From Apostichopus japonicus (lineage: Eukaryota > Echinodermata > Holothuroidea > Aspidochirotida > Stichopodidae), in the NCBI RefSeq assembly GCF_037975245.1, contig NC_092566.1, forward strand, positions 436,001 to 500,000: a DNA stretch of 64,000 nucleotides, read 5' to 3'. Below are positions 11,686 through 25,959 of this stretch, piece after piece. Each line of letters starts with the position of its first letter. The stretch's first letter is position 1. A program made the translations under genes and the position numbers. The notes beneath the pieces were generated by a model. It made no database searches, was not told where the DNA came from, and was given only the letters and a program-made list of their open reading frames with translations.

Positions 11686-14600
11686 TTTACTTACTGTGGC
11701 ACATGTAGCCATGATCACTGAGTTTGGGATCACTTGTTAGATACAGTTCCTGTTTGGAATAATACTTACTGCATTTGATATTTTTGCCTGCTTCATTTTG
11801 CTGGCTCCCTCTGCAGAAATGGTGGGGACTTGAGACGGGATTGGCTGACATGGGTCCTATGGAAGGAACGAATAACACAATAAAACAGGTATGGAACAGA
11901 CTAGTAAAGAACAGAATAAAATAAAGACTCTCTGTAAAACACACGGCAAAGGATGCCAGTTGTTGGCTTAAATTCTTCAGGATCCATGCCAAGGTCCATT
12001 AACATTCTATTTATGTTTGCATCGTCTGAAATCTCTTAACTGGCTACCTTGAACTTAACAATTCTTAGATAAATAACTATAATAAGGTTTTCAGTATATT
12101 GAATACCTTAGACAGCCATGTTAAGCCAACAGACACTTTAAATATCAAGTTGATAATATACTTAATAGAGTGTGATACTGTTGATCATAATGTGTGTTCC
12201 TATGTAGGGTACTTGGATGGGATGGAGGAGGTGGAGTACTCACTCATTCAGAGAGGGTACTAGAGATATTAGCTTATATCAAGAAGGGTGTCTCTTAATC
12301 ACTTTGATGCAACTATTTGACGAACTTGAATTCAGAATTATTGTTTAACTCGAAATGACTTGAAACAAAATTTCAAAAATAGAAAATATAATAAATGAAA
12401 GAAGGTTGCTTAAGTGTTCTCTAAATAGTACAGTTTGTTTTCCCACAAGCTAAATATTTATCAGAGAAGATAGGAGTGCTATGAGTGTAAATAAACCAAT
12501 GGTACATTCAGTAACCACAAACCACAGCTTTTTAGTTGTCTGAGCAGAGCCTAAAGCATAAAACCCTCAACACTGACTGAATACAAAAAAGTAATGGCAA
12601 TATTTTCAAGCTTTATTATAAATATTTTGAAATGGTGAGTTATGGAGTTTATTGGAGAGCAAATAACAATGAAAAACAAATCACAAGAATATAACTGAGT
12701 TGTCTGCCATAACAAACTACAACGAAATTCCATGCAGCATAATTGTACAGGTCTGAAGTTCAAATTGACCAGGTTTTTTGTTTATGATAATAAAGTCTCA
12801 AATAATGCATTTAAGTCTAGAAGCTTAAACTGTCACTAGCATGTCAAAGGATACAGTTACCTCCCTAAGTCCATAGAACAACTTACTAGCCTCTTACAAT
12901 AACCTTACTAAATACATCAGACTTTGAGACTCTACACAATGTGAGTAAACATATGACAATATGAGATTGGTTCTTTTGGTTTATTAGTTTGTCCAGAACC
13001 AAAGACTCTGGACCAGAAAAGTTGATAAAGCAAACCTTGATATGTTTACACTTGTCTCTTTGATACAGAGTTTCAGAGACATATAATTAGTTGTTACTTT
13101 AAAATAATGAGGATCTGACTGGTAGCTTGGAAGGTATAATATTTTCTGTTCCGTTTTGAAGGGTTACCACTCTCTGAAATGCTGGTATATATGCGTACAT
13201 GGTTAAAATGGCCTAGCGATTCACAATGCTAGATCTATGTAGACGTACAATATCATATTTATGGGACACATAGTACAAGAAGGATCTGTAGCACTGTACA
13301 TTACATGCATTCACCAAGGTTGTGTGAATCAGTTGACTTTACACAGTACTGCAGGCACTGAACTAATTACTCAAACACACTTAAATCCTATATATGACAT
13401 ATTTGTATTCTTTTGTCTGTGATTCCTGTCCCTGACCTTTGTGTCAATTATGTAATATATGAAATGAAATAGGTGTACTGTACATGAGCCAAATTGTAAA
13501 ATGTCCTGTTATGTACCTCTCTACATCTTCACAGAGATGAATGTGCAAACCTTAGTTCTTTGCTGGAGGAAAAGTCAGAGAGCAATGAGAATCAAATATA
13601 TTTTGTTCTTTTTGAGATTGTATGTTTATAATAGTTTTCAAATGAATTTTCACTTTGATGATTTCATAAATGGATAGCTTCAATCTGTAATTTGTCAGTA
13701 AACATTAGCCCGATAAGGTAAGCCATGTAAGACTGGTAATATTACGTGTTAGTGTTCACTTCATGCTGCAGCTTTTAGTGCAAGGGTTCTTGCTAAGCGG
13801 CCCGCAAAATATTTCAAACCTGCCCGTGAAAAAAACCTAACCAATGACCTTGCACTAATCCGGTAAGCAAACCCTTTAAGTTCAGCACCCTACCCTATGT
13901 ATAATGAGACTGTTATTATCTCTGGCCCTGTTTCTTACAATGTTTTCTCTCTCTGGGCTCTTGCCCAGGTAGTAGAAACTTGACAGAGGACCCCTGTCTG
14001 TACTGGAAGTCTCTCACTGACAGTGTGCTACGCAGCTTTAATAGGATTAAGCTACAGTACTGCATTAAATTCCTACAAGCATTAAACATTGTCGGCTGAC
14101 CTCAGCTGAGTCTGGCTGCATTATGGTGCATAATTCACATATCTGAAATTGCATTGTCTTCACTCTAAATAATTATGGCTGTGACACCATACTGATTTAT
14201 AAGTCCCTAGTACCATGCAGTATAGGGTGATACAGGGGGTTTCTAATTGAAACAAATATACACACATACTGGGTGGTTTGTGAGGACAACTTACAATGCC
14301 ACAAAAATGTTTGGTTTTGGAAGAATCCAGGTACTGACCACAAATAATAATAATACATGATACATGAAGCTGGAAAAAAGCAAGAAAAGAGCTTAGAGGG
14401 ATTTATACTAGCTGCTTGTCGCAAACTTACTATAATGAGAAGAGACAACTGAAATATGTCTTTACAAAGAACATTGATTGTTTATTCTCAATGAAACTAG
14501 CTACAATGCAGTGAAAACAACATTTCTCACTTAAATCACATTATCCAACATTTTGAAATTAAATTGCAAAGAATTGTGAGATAATGTACAAAGTAAATGA

Positions 14601-17600
14601 TTGTCAGATCAATCAATATTTGGAGACAGTTTAATAGACATTTTAAAGCTAAAGTTTTGTTCTTTTAAACAAGCCATATATGTACCCTTAATCCTATTTT
14701 GTTATGTACCAACTGGAATGTTCCTAATATTAACAAACTACTTATGTTAATAACCAATGCAGTAAATTAGTCTGATATTGCTTGTTTCATTTTGCAAACA
14801 TTTGTCTGTTATGTCTTATTTCTTCACTCCTGGTTCAATTTTGGTGAACTGAAGTAACACATTTTCAGGTTCCTGACATTTATGTTAAGTATGGTCAAGT
14901 ATGGTATCGCAAGATTATAGCTAACAGTTACTTAAGGAAATTTCTTATTGATCTAAAATGATCAATTGTTCAAAATGTAGATGTTTCAACTAAATTTTTA
15001 ATACAAATATAGTGTATACGCTCCTCTAAAGCATGCACCCCATCAACAACATTGTCTGAGATAAACATTAACAGTTGTAAAGTTGATTAAGTCGAGCTGT
15101 GTACAGTTTATTCTAATGCCTTATTAATATATGACGCATCAACGTTTATACATTTCCTTGTATTAAATTATTGCAATTTAAGGGTTGAATAAATCTCTTC
15201 TAGTATGGATGAGCCACACATTTGTCTTAATGGAACCTGTTTCCTTTTTCCATCAATTTTACTAATATTAGTACTCAAAGTTTGATGGTAATTGCTCAAA
15301 CTAAAACATCAATCTTTTCATAACTATTTAGCAATTAATGACTCAATTTGAGATTTAGACTACGATTGCAATTCCATAATATTCATTCATTTGCAAAATG
15401 GCAACTGTTTCTGCATGAACGACTAAAAGCAAAAACATTTAAAAAAAACTGTGTAAGACAGTAAACAATTAACTTCAGCCGGAGGATCGAACACCTATCA
15501 TAACCCCGGAAATAAAATCAACCAACCTGGCTTGTACTTGAGACTGACTGTGCCATGACCTAATGTATAGTCTTGCCCATCAGATTCATAAAAAACACTT
15601 TCTGTTTTTTCCCCTCTTACGTCGGCCACAGAACAGAGAGTTCGAAGATGAAATTATTGTCCATGAAGTTCCACCTGGGGTTTTGAAATCACACTAAATA
15701 TCCTTAGCGGCTGATAAATGGAGAACCAGTCTCGTTCTGCCAGTCGCTTTCAGCTTGAGCATTGGGTTAACTATCATATCCTGGTGCAAACTTCCGTAAG
15801 ACATGCCCAATTCGACTACCATATGCTTAATAGCTCGACACCTAATCCACGATAACAAAAATACTCACAAACTTCCTAATTCATATGCAAAAGTACACAA
15901 TGTTACAATGGGCGTGTTCACAACACCACTTGTAGATCTTGTTAATTCCTTAATTTCCTGTGAAAGCTTGCTGAGAATCCATGAAACAAACTGTTAATTA
16001 TAACTGTTTAAATGTACTTCCTTCATATAAACTGCTTGCCATGGTTTGTATCTGTGCTACTAATGTTTACTACTACACAGGGTTGCCCTTGTACTACTGG
16101 CATTGTGTTTTGTTCAATTCACACATCTCTGTCAATGCTAGACAAAGCTTCTTATTGGACTGTACAGCCCGGCACTTGTATTACTCACTAGCCCTTTGTT
16201 GTTTGTCCAATGCATGCTACAGCAGCGAGAGACCTTGGCACTGGCTCACAAGTACAGGTTCAGACTGCACACACACACAAACGATAGCTTCAAATTACAC
16301 ACGCCACACAACTGTATTAGGATTCTGTGTTGTGTATTGATTGTTGGAGTATACTGTAGGCTCATTCAGCCATAGTATACCACTAGACTACATAATGAGG
16401 TCAAATGAGATCTTGTTTATACAAGGTCCAGGATACCTACAGTGTAGTTGTAGTATGTATAGCAGTGTAACAGTGCAGCGAGCAGCTATAGGTCTACCAG
16501 ACACATTACACATTGGCCATTCAATAATTAAAACTTCCTTCTGGACTCAATGCCATATGGCAGGCCACGCAGAGGTTCTATGAGTGCTGCATTACTCTGC
16601 ATAGAAGCAAAGCCTTCTAAATTAGTTTGTGGTTAGATAAATTGATGGTAGAGATATTAGCTTTGTGTGAAAGGAAGGGAGAGGTTTAAATTTTATGATA
16701 ATGAGGAGAGAGATAAAGTCTAACAAAACTGTCAATGCTTAATTGGAATTTTAGGGAAATGAGTGCAGTCACAGATTAAACAGTGGTGATTTTTAGTACA
16801 GCAGAAATGACAATCATAACTAATTTTCTCTATGATGATAAATGAAATATAAAACAGGATAAAACAAAAACAGAGGGAGCTGTAGCAATAAAGTCTGATA
16901 TTTAAAAAAAAAAAAATCTTCTTGTTTTTGCAGGTAAATTTCATTTATTAGGAATGTTATAAGCTTAGAGATCATTAGAAGTTCAATAACTTATGACAAC
17001 ATAAATTCTGAGTTGATATGAATTTTAAAGAAAAAATGGACAAATGTTTTAGAATGAAGGATCAATATTATTCAAAGTTAGGAGAGAAACATGCAGTTTA
17101 GGCAAATTAAAGAACTTCCACAAACATATGAGGGTGAAAATAACAGACTTGTTATGACACTTTTCTAACCCCTAACCCCCCCCCCCCCCAATAAAAAGCC
17201 CCAATAAAAAGGAGAAATTTTCAAAAAAATTGTCTTTGCAAAAATATTGTTATTTTCCCTCATGACAACAAGAGCAGATCATAAAACAATGTAACAATGA
17301 AAGTCATACCTATCGTAAACTCAAAAAATGTTTAAATGAGGAGAATAACCCAATAGGCAATGGTTTGACTTAAATCTTCAACCCTATCTTGGCAACACCA
17401 GGACACTGAGAGAGCATTGCCATGGTAACAGTTTATGTACTCACTGCATGTGGTTGGTATTTACATGACCTTCCTTCTCTGTAGCCACTCAAGGCTAAAG
17501 GCTTTAAAAAGCAAGGTCTGGCTATGGTCCTCAGATAAGGTCATCCAGTTTGCCAATCACATTGTAACATGAGTAACTTGATTAGTACAGTAGTAGTAGT

Positions 17601-18046
17601 ACAGTACACTCTATTGAACCTCTCTGTAACTAACAGAACTAAGCAAGAATGGTCCTTATTCAATGTGCATAGACACCATATGAAGAGGAACTCACAGACA
17701 TTGAATACACAAGGAAGACACAAATAGATTCAGAAACCAGAAACTGAGAACTTAATGAAGCATGAAATAAAGTAGTAAAAGTTTCTTGAATCAGACTTAA
17801 CTGTTTAGTGTCAGGTTGTACGTGATATGTCTTGGGCTCCAATTATGTAAAAGTCATATGAATTGCTGAGTTAGGTAGAATTTACAGTAACAGCAGAATT
17901 TCTATTTTCAAGGCAAGATTGTGAGATGTTAAAGACTTTACACCATACTGTATGACACACACTATCTTCACCTCTTCTGTTAAATTCTGAATTTTATGAA
18001 TTTCTATTCAGCAGAGTTGTCACCCATTTTGCACCTTACAATTGAC
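11686..18046. other. non-coding stretch, no gene seen
   Basis: Long AT-rich region, with a poly-A run at about 16904-16916 and a 14-base poly-C run at 17176-17189. Short open frames on both strands overlap each other, carry no recognisable domain and lack paired splice signals. I see no RNA gene. If the CXXC exon at 26-27 kb is TET, this is intronic. Confidence 0.5.
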
Positions 18047-18332
18047 TATATCGTCCCTTGTTTCACGTACTGACGAATATGCAAATTATTTTACTTTGTT
18101 TTACGTAGTGATGAATGTTATTAAAACATTTATATGCCCTTAAAATTGTTCTACATCCTTTAAATTTGAAACGTCTATAAACTATAATTTGTTGTCTGTA
18201 ACATAAATCTATTGATACTGCTTAAAAGGTATTATTTGTGATCAAACATTCAGTTGCAAAGCAGTGAATTGATTTGGATCTTGATAAATAACTTTCTAAA
18301 ATTCGTCAGTACGCGAAACAAGGGACGATATA
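18047..18332. mobile_element. MITE-like element with about 32-bp terminal inverted repeats and TA flanks
   Basis: The left end at 18047-18078 (TATATCGTCCCTTGTTTCAC then GTACTGACGAAT) is matched in inverse orientation by 18301-18332, with one mismatch in 32 bases. A related subterminal copy of the terminal sequence lies near 18098-18117. The interior is AT-rich and has no transposase frame, so the element is non-autonomous. The ends sit in TATA, compatible with a TA target duplication as made by Tc1/mariner-type transposases; that family assignment is inference. Confidence 0.8.
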
Positions 18333-19670
18333 TATACAGTCTTGTTCCCAAGAGAACTTTCCAAAGATGAACTAACTAGTTATTCAGTATTTGATGCAAT
18401 TTATCACTCAATTTATTACAAAATGGTTGACTGGCTACTTTGAAAATGTTCTCTCTACAGGAAACCTTTGCATTCCTTCAATAATAAATTTACTTGTATC
18501 TATTTTCATCCTTCTGACCACAATTTCTTTGCCCTAGGGTACCAGTAGAGGTAAGACTAGGGTTCAGTCACCTCCATCTAAAATCAAGTGCACTGATTGC
18601 AAGTATATAGTCTACCTTAGATCCTTCAACTGAAAGTTCATTCCCATCTTTGCCTTGCTCTACTTGACTAACTTGTGTAAAACCAAATAAAACAGATTTT
18701 TGGAAAATTTGAAGTCTGATTAACAACTAAAAACAGTCTAAAAGCCCTCAAAATAATGTTTGCCACTACTTCATTCAAAGACAAGGAGCAGGAAAGTATG
18801 AAAGTGTTTCTATACCAAGGGCAGATACTTAATTTTAAACTTAATATTACGATTTGCCTTGCTAAAACCAGAGCATGCATTGAAGAAATAAAACAAACAA
18901 GAAGGGGAACAAATTAGCTTAGAATCCTGTTGGAATCTTAGCCCTAGTGTTCTGCAATTGATTCAAATATGGTGATAATTTAATTTTAGCATGTAGAATG
19001 CAGTAGCCTTTTATTTTATCAGAATGCCCTTGTGTGCTTTTATATCTTCAATTACTTGTGTAAAATAGCAAATAAAGTTATATAGTAGCATCAAGTCCTA
19101 TTTTTCCTCTACAAGGTGATTTTCTGACTAAAAGTTTTCTACTTTACCAATTTTTTGGTAAGTGTAAATTGCTTAAAGCATCAGATCTCATAATTAAAAA
19201 TGTTTAGATGCAACTTACAAGGCCTGGGAAGTGCCATTTCCGGCAATCTGGGAGACAATATTGGCAAAGATTTTCTTTTACACTACCCCATCAGGTGGCC
19301 CCTGGACCCACCCAATACAGGCTTTATACCAAGGCGCACTCCTTGAGTTTCATCCATGTTTCATGAGTTTCATTTATGTCCCCCACCCCCCTTTTCCATT
19401 TTTCAATTGGGATTGACACCCCTTTATGTATGTAATGTTAACTTGCCTCACTGGTCTGTTTACAGATCGTTATCGATAAATATTTTTCAGAACTTGCGTC
19501 TTGTTTCTTTGACCAGTTAATTGCCCTATTTACCACTGGCTATTACTCGAAATCGAACCTGAGGCTAAAGATATGGGTTTTCAGAACCGATAAATAAATC
19601 ATCACAAATAACAAGAAGTGGCTTTGTTGTGAAAAAACTGTTCAATATAGGTTTGCCCTTATCAGCAATG
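18333..19670. other. non-coding stretch, no gene seen
   Basis: AT-rich sequence, no gene recognised. A more GC-rich patch at 19280-19400 contains a short C-rich run but no domain I recognise. Confidence 0.45.
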
Positions 19671-19673
19671 AGG

Positions 19674-19737
19674 CTACATTTTGCCGATACCAATATGCCG
19701 CCGATATTACAAATATCGGCCGATACCGATATCACAA
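19674..19737. repeat. CCGATA/TATCGG-rich transposon-end-like repeat
   Basis: A cluster of CCGATAC, CCGATAT and ATATCGGCCGATAC motifs in both orientations. Such patches are common at the ends or subterminal regions of decayed DNA transposons in animal genomes. I cannot define both ends or a target duplication here. Confidence 0.4.
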
Positions 19738-22700
19738 AGGATTATCAGTGCAACACTAATATAGCATGACACTGTCTAGCTTTAAGCACAAACTTTACCA
19801 GTATAATTTGCAACTGTCAGGTTTCATGGTCTGTTCAATGTAAGACTAACCAACATCATGTCTATTTTTTCAGATACACACTTTAAGCAGTAAAAATTTT
19901 ACATCATAGGAAAAACGTACCATTTACACCTCGTCCATGAATGCCTAATAACTTGTGTGAGTGTATCTTACTTGCTTGTACTCAAAGGTTTCATCCCACT
20001 TGATTTTCAATTCCGAAACTTTATTTGACATTTTTTCTTTAGTCATTTGCAAGTCTTAAGTTTTGTTACCTATCTAGAGCAGTACAAGTCTGTCTCATGC
20101 TGGGTCAAGACTAATGTGGATCAAGTTTTCCATGAAATTTGCAAATGAAATCTTTCATGAAGTATCCATTGATCAGGATTGTCAGGGCACTATGCCCCTG
20201 CAGACATTTACTCTAAAGTAAGTAAAATCAAAATGATTTGTTTGCACAAATAAGTAGACTAAATATTTGCACTTACATGTGCCACTCAATGTCAAGATGA
20301 ACTTAACATGTTTTAAGAGCCAAACACCTATGCAACAGTTCATCAACCCTTTACAAATATTGAGACCTAGAAAATCTACATCACAATCTAAACAATTTTG
20401 TAATAACTTTTAAATTATTTGCTTTTCAAGACACTAAACTTAGATGAATTGATTTCCTGATATAGACTATATTTGCTTACCAATGGAGTCAATCAAAAGT
20501 ACCATCTGGAGAGATTTACTATAGAAGAGAGATATGTGAATCGATGTACTGTGAACTCAAAGTACATCATCATGGTTGTATAACTTCCTGTCAAAGTGGT
20601 CAATGACTTCTTATAGTCCCCTTTTCTACAATTCAAACTACCCTACTTGTGAATGACATGTATCCTCAAGGTCGTTGCCCTGGTAAGTAGTACAAACAGT
20701 CCCATGCGATCCTCATGGCTTAGTTGAATCAACTTAACAGTGAAATGTACTTTCAACTCACAGAATCAGAAAACCTCTGTGACCGGTATGTATTAGTTTT
20801 TTTGGTGCTAACTATTAAGTTATTTAATATCACCATATGACCGCACCATTGAGAGATCTGTATTTCAAATGCAACATTCAAGATATAAATAGCCAATGTT
20901 AACAGCATTAACAAAAGAATAGATAAACCAAAGTAATGCTTAATTGATAATTGATTTTACAAGGACCTAGAAACTGGGCTCTACAGGTAATGCACAGATA
21001 GGCCTGTAGTGTAAGTAGAAAGTGATATGGTTTCTACAGATATGGATTAGCTATTGTAGTATCCAGGGTGGGTATTAATCACAAAGGTAAATGGAAGCTT
21101 TAAGTTCAAACAATACATGAGAATGTGACTATATGGCACTACCCTGGGAGGTTTTGTGGGGTTCATTCATTTGTATATAAGATTGCCCATGGCCTTGATA
21201 ACAATTATTTGTGGTTTAGGTTTTTCTCAGCTTATCTATTATGGTAGGAACACTAGAGGTCATTGTTTCAAGTTGAGGAGAGTTTGTGCTAGATGAAATT
21301 AAGAACTTTTCTCATTGAGTTTCGTATTGCAGTGAGATTTGAGATTCTGTCCTCACATGTCTGTTCATTCATGTCAAGTTTACACGTTAAATCTGAAATA
21401 TGAGAGGTACAGTATCTGGTAACAGCACAATAGGATGACATAACGTCAACATAGGCAAGGTATGAATTGTATCCATCAATGCTGAATCATTCTATTTTAG
21501 CCTATTTCATATTAAAGCCTCAAACAAAGTGCTATCCCCAATCAATCTACAATATACAGTTGCCAAATGGTACTAGTGATGTGAACAAATGATCACTTTA
21601 TCTTTCGTTAAAATATCCAAACGAGTTGGGAACAACTGCACACATGTCTTTGTGATGATACAAGGAAGGTAAGATGTTGTGATTAAAATGGTACATTATA
21701 CTCCAATTGAAACTCAGGTCATCAATATCTCATTTCATTTATTTGTTTCCACATTCAAAATATATTACACAATAACTGAAGAAAATGTATGTGACAAGTG
21801 GAGGAGGTCTGAGAAAGCCATCCCACCCCCTTCCAATCCTCCAATGAATGTAAATAAAAGAAATAATGTCAATGTTACAGGAAAGCATTTGGATACCAAA
21901 CATGAATGTAAATAAAATAACTAATGTTATAGGAAAGCATTTGGATAACAAACTGCCCACCATGTCTAAAAATGTGTAAGTCTGTGTTGCCATATTTAAA
22001 CCCTAACCATAACCAGATGTTTTACTACTAGAAAGACATAAAATTCACTATGAAAATTAGAAAATGTGTGACCAAACTAGACTAGATCCAGATCAAGTTC
22101 CACTAGTTGGTGCTTTTGCTGAGATTGCCATTTGTATTAGAATTAGGTCTACTGATGAAGCAGGCATGTACTAACACTAACATTATCTCTTATCCTAACC
22201 CTATGTCTAACCCACAATATACACACTCTTCAAATTACATCAGATGATGAATGGGATTTGATTCCTTGATCCTGTAACTATTATAGTCAATCAACCACAT
22301 GAAAACTAAGTTGAAAAAAGTCTTCTATAGGTTAATCAATGTCCCCCTTCCCATCCTTCCATAGCATTAAAATTTCAGGCTAGATGGCCATTGTTAACAT
22401 AGGTTAATGCTAAATAAACCTAGGCTAGTACAGTAGCGTACAAATTTCATGTAGAAAGAATATGATGTACGTTTTGTTATGCTAGGCTTCTGGAAAATAG
22501 GCTAAACATCATTAAGAAATCGCCATTGTGCAAAGGATTTGGAAATATTTCCTTGCTTAATTGCAAAATACCCCGCAACTCTTGAATCTCACACAAGTCA
22601 CAGATTATGACCGAAAGTTCCTAGCCTAGGCTATAGTAAACAATGTAGGCCTCTAGTCTTGTTGTCTCAAAAAGCGCTGCGTGCATTAGTTGCAGGGTTT

Positions 22701-23718
22701 CTGCTATTGCTCCTACTTCCTTCCTGGAATCAAGTGCCGTTTACCACAACCCTTATTATTACACTGCAAATACACGCTGTAATATGCAATGAGCGATAAG
22801 CAGTGCTGCATGACATAAACATTGACGAGTATATGCTATATTGAATAGTGAGTATTCTGTGTTGGAGCAGTTAAGCGACACAATGAAAGCCTAGCACACA
22901 TACACACAGATCAGTCATCAGCTAACACTAACAGTAACACCTGGGCCTAGCGTTACTAGGTAGTACTAGTAGTATTACTGTTATCGTGTTTAACTCCACT
23001 TAACAGTCAGTGCTGATAAAGTTTAACGCTAGTATACACATACGCATTTGAATTGTGATACAATTTTGATCACATTCAAATCTAGAAACAGAAATATTTC
23101 GATTAACGGAATGATAATATACGATTTAGAAGTGAGTCATGGAATTGGTTGAGTTAAATATACCTGGTATAGAATCCTCCACCACGATCACTTGCAGAAG
23201 ACAACAAACGAGGGCGCTGTGGCAAAAACAATTTCCGGAACCATATCAAGCTTGTTCTCAAGCTCAAAGACATTTCCGAAAACTGGCAAGTTCCACAAAA
23301 TTTGATACATTTACAAATTTGCAGTTAAAGTTGACACCGTATGACATATGATTTTATTAACACTCTAAGCAAGCCACACGTAGCTTTTTACAAAAAGGTT
23401 ACAAAGTCACCCACCCAAATAGCTGTGTTATGTAGGCCTACTACTTTGCAGGCATACACATACAGGAAATGAGTTCCCCATAACCCCCCCCCCCCCCCCC
23501 GAGTTACTTTCTTCACAGAGTATCATTCGGAATACTGGGACGGAAATTTATATCGTTATCTAATTTTTATTGTACTGATTTTCAAAGAAAAAGAACGGGG
23601 TGGTGTTGGTCCAACCCTCGACCTCCAGTTACATTACTTGGTCTTGTGTTCTTGAGAAACTAATATCATTGTATGCTGACGGTGCTTAACATAGACCGTC
23701 TTACACCGAATCATAAAT
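19738..23718. other. non-coding stretch, no gene seen
   Basis: AT-rich sequence with a 17-base poly-C run at 23484-23500. I see no exon with defensible splice sites. The open frame at 23139-23351 includes GAGGGCGCTGTGG (from 23210), a core often seen in insulator-type and repeat-derived sites, but the frame resembles no family I know. Confidence 0.45.
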
Positions 23719-23882
23719 GGCAGCTCCCTAGATACCCTTATCTGTTAATTCTGTCCATAGAAACCTAACCGGTGGAATAAACGGACTTAACTTAGCAATT
23801 ACACTGTTTGTTATTGAACATGGAACATTGTGAGACTTTATAGAACCCGGGAAAATTGAATAAGGGTATCGGGAACTACCCG
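23719..23882. mobile_element. short MITE-like inverted-repeat element
   Basis: GATACCCTTAT at 23731-23741 is exactly inverted at 23860-23870. The similarity continues outwards imperfectly (GGCAGCTCCCTA on the left against GGGTAGTTCCC read inwards from the right), giving about 22-bp terminal repeats around a 164-bp element. No clear target-site duplication and no coding content. Confidence 0.5.
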
Positions 23883-24857
23883 ACCTGTCAATGTTCAGAA
23901 ATCAATGTAATGCAACAACACGTTTCATCCCGAAAATAATAAAATATCGTTATAATATGACATCAAAACCATCACAACTCTTGTGATCGCACCGTAGAAA
24001 GTAGGAACAAAATGCCGCACATATTTTTCGACGAAGAGCCTGCCAACGTTAAAAGTCCCACTGGTAGCTTTATTACATGTAGCTGAACATTTAGATAAGA
24101 TACACAAGATGTAAGATGTCCTTCTGGAATGTTATAACGCTGGAGGATTGAATTCTATAGGGCATTTACGGCAGTACCGGATTAATTTAATAGGCAGATT
24201 AGGGAAGTTCTCATCAGAAACTCACTCGCAGTAGAAAGTGGTTCAATGTGTGATTTATGTGACAATCGAATCTCTCCTGCAATTATTGCGATTGTTTTTC
24301 TTTGGGGCGTTTCTGTTAATTGAAAAAGTTATCTATCCAACACAACGCTAAATGCATCAACTTTCATTACGTTCTCTTGTCGGAATGAGGGTGAAAATAA
24401 AACATGATGTAGTTTGTTTCTGATAGAAAATCCTCAAACTCAGGAGAGTGACAGATCGCCATCTAGTAGCTATAATATTGATATGCAACAGTTGTCAACA
24501 AAGATCACGTGACCAAAGTCTTAGTTTTTCGATTCATGTTTGTTTAATTACATACGTATTGAAATGCTTTAATATTTGTTAGAACTGCTTTCAGTTAAAC
24601 TAATGTACCATATAATTGATCTTTTGTAAACTAGAAAACAATGTTCTGCGAAAAATAACAGTTTTTATGGTTATACTGACTTGGGCAACGGTACTCTGTT
24701 GTGGGGAAGACCATACTGCCCTACAATACACACACATTAAACACGTAGGAACCTGCGAAGTGCAATCTATAGTGTACACATAACGCGTACGCACAAAGGC
24801 TGGTGTTCTAACATACGACCGTACGGCGAGTTAAGTTTGCGAACGAATGCAGTTGCT
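23883..24857. other. non-coding stretch, no gene seen
   Basis: No recognisable gene. CpG content rises towards 24780-24840 (GCGTACGC, GACCGTACGGCGAG), immediately before the short open frame at 24858. Confidence 0.4.
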
Positions 24858-24989
24858 ATGGGGTTAAACACTGAAAATAAAAGAATGTCACTGGAAGACA
24901 CGGTAATTGACCTACTCTTTCAAATTGGCATAGAAAGGCAGCAGTTAGTCAAGGCAAAGAATTCCGCATCCTTTGATTCTTTTATTTAG
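24858..24989 (+). CDS. short open frame, candidate small protein or first coding exon
   Basis: A 43-codon frame from ATG to TAG. The composition looks more protein-like than the surroundings: a central stretch SLEDTVIDLLFQIGIERQQL would form an amphipathic helix. The start has G at +4, and a locally CpG-enriched stretch precedes it. A possible donor (ACG followed by GTAATT) lies after codon 16, so it may be only a first exon. I recognise no family, and a frame of this length can arise by chance. It would lie inside the intron downstream of the CXXC exon, on the opposite strand. Confidence 0.25.
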   Translation: MGLNTENKRMSLEDTVIDLLFQIGIERQQLVKAKNSASFDSFI

Positions 24990-25931
24990 ACGGTGCTTAC
25001 GTAGCCTAGCCTGGTAGTGGTAAGTAGCATCAGTACAAAACGTAGGCTGGCTATAGACTTAACGTTAGGCGTGTGTACTACTAGGAATAGGATAGTGAGT
25101 GGTCAACATATTGGTGTGATAAATCGCTTAAAATGAGTAGCTAATTCTATGTTATGTTGAACACGAAATGAAAATAATTAGGATTAGTCACGGGTGGTTG
25201 ATTGTGTAAAGATCGTACTGAGATGATCAATGGATATGTGCATAAAACAGTGTCTGTAGAAACATGATCTTAACCCCCTTCTCGCGAATGGAATGTCTTT
25301 ATATGAATGCGTTTGTATCGTAGAATCTCAATGTTCTTGTTGCGCAATGTGTAATGTTACAAACGGCCAACACGTTTCTATACAGTTAACAGTTTTGGGC
25401 TGTATCTGCACACAAAAAAAAAAATTGAGAGAGGCAGAGGGGAACATATGATGCATTAGCGCTCAAGGGGATATCAATATGACAAGCAAGTTTTTAATGG
25501 TAGCAACATAGAGTGATAAGTTACCTTTCCCACTAATACTAGTTGTCCCACTCAGGTTACCAGGGAAATGTCAAAGTAGCAGTTCCTTTCGTTTTGATCA
25601 ATGATATACGGGGGGGGGGGGGGGGGGAGGTTCGTGCTGTGGTCACTATGTAACATGAAAAACTTTCACAGAAATGAAATAATGTGCTTCGCAAGTTTTA
25701 AGTGTTTTTGTCATCTTATATAATAATCAGTTCGGTGGTCATGTAATACTGATTCCCATAGAAATGTCACTGAAAGGTTTTACACACTTGACCCACGATT
25801 GTCTTCGTCTCATATCACGTGGTTTCTAAACTGAACCTATTTAGAATTTTAGGCTATTACCCAAAAGGGACAAAACATAAGTGAATAGCCAACACTCCCA
25901 GTATATACCCCGCACCCTGACCAAGGTTTTT
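24990..25931. other. non-coding stretch next to the CXXC exon
   Basis: No gene seen. Contains an 18-base poly-G run (25610-25627) and a poly-A run near 25412-25423. It lies just downstream of the CXXC exon's donor on the minus strand, so it should be the start of the next intron. Confidence 0.5.
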
Positions 25932-25959
25932 TTAATTAGTTACCACATCGCGGATACCT

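Noticed and set aside
1-25900. TET catalytic-domain exons left of the CXXC exon
   Set aside because: I saw no minus-strand frame resembling the cysteine-rich or double-stranded beta-helix domain; short exons could be missed by eye, so a splice-aware search is needed.
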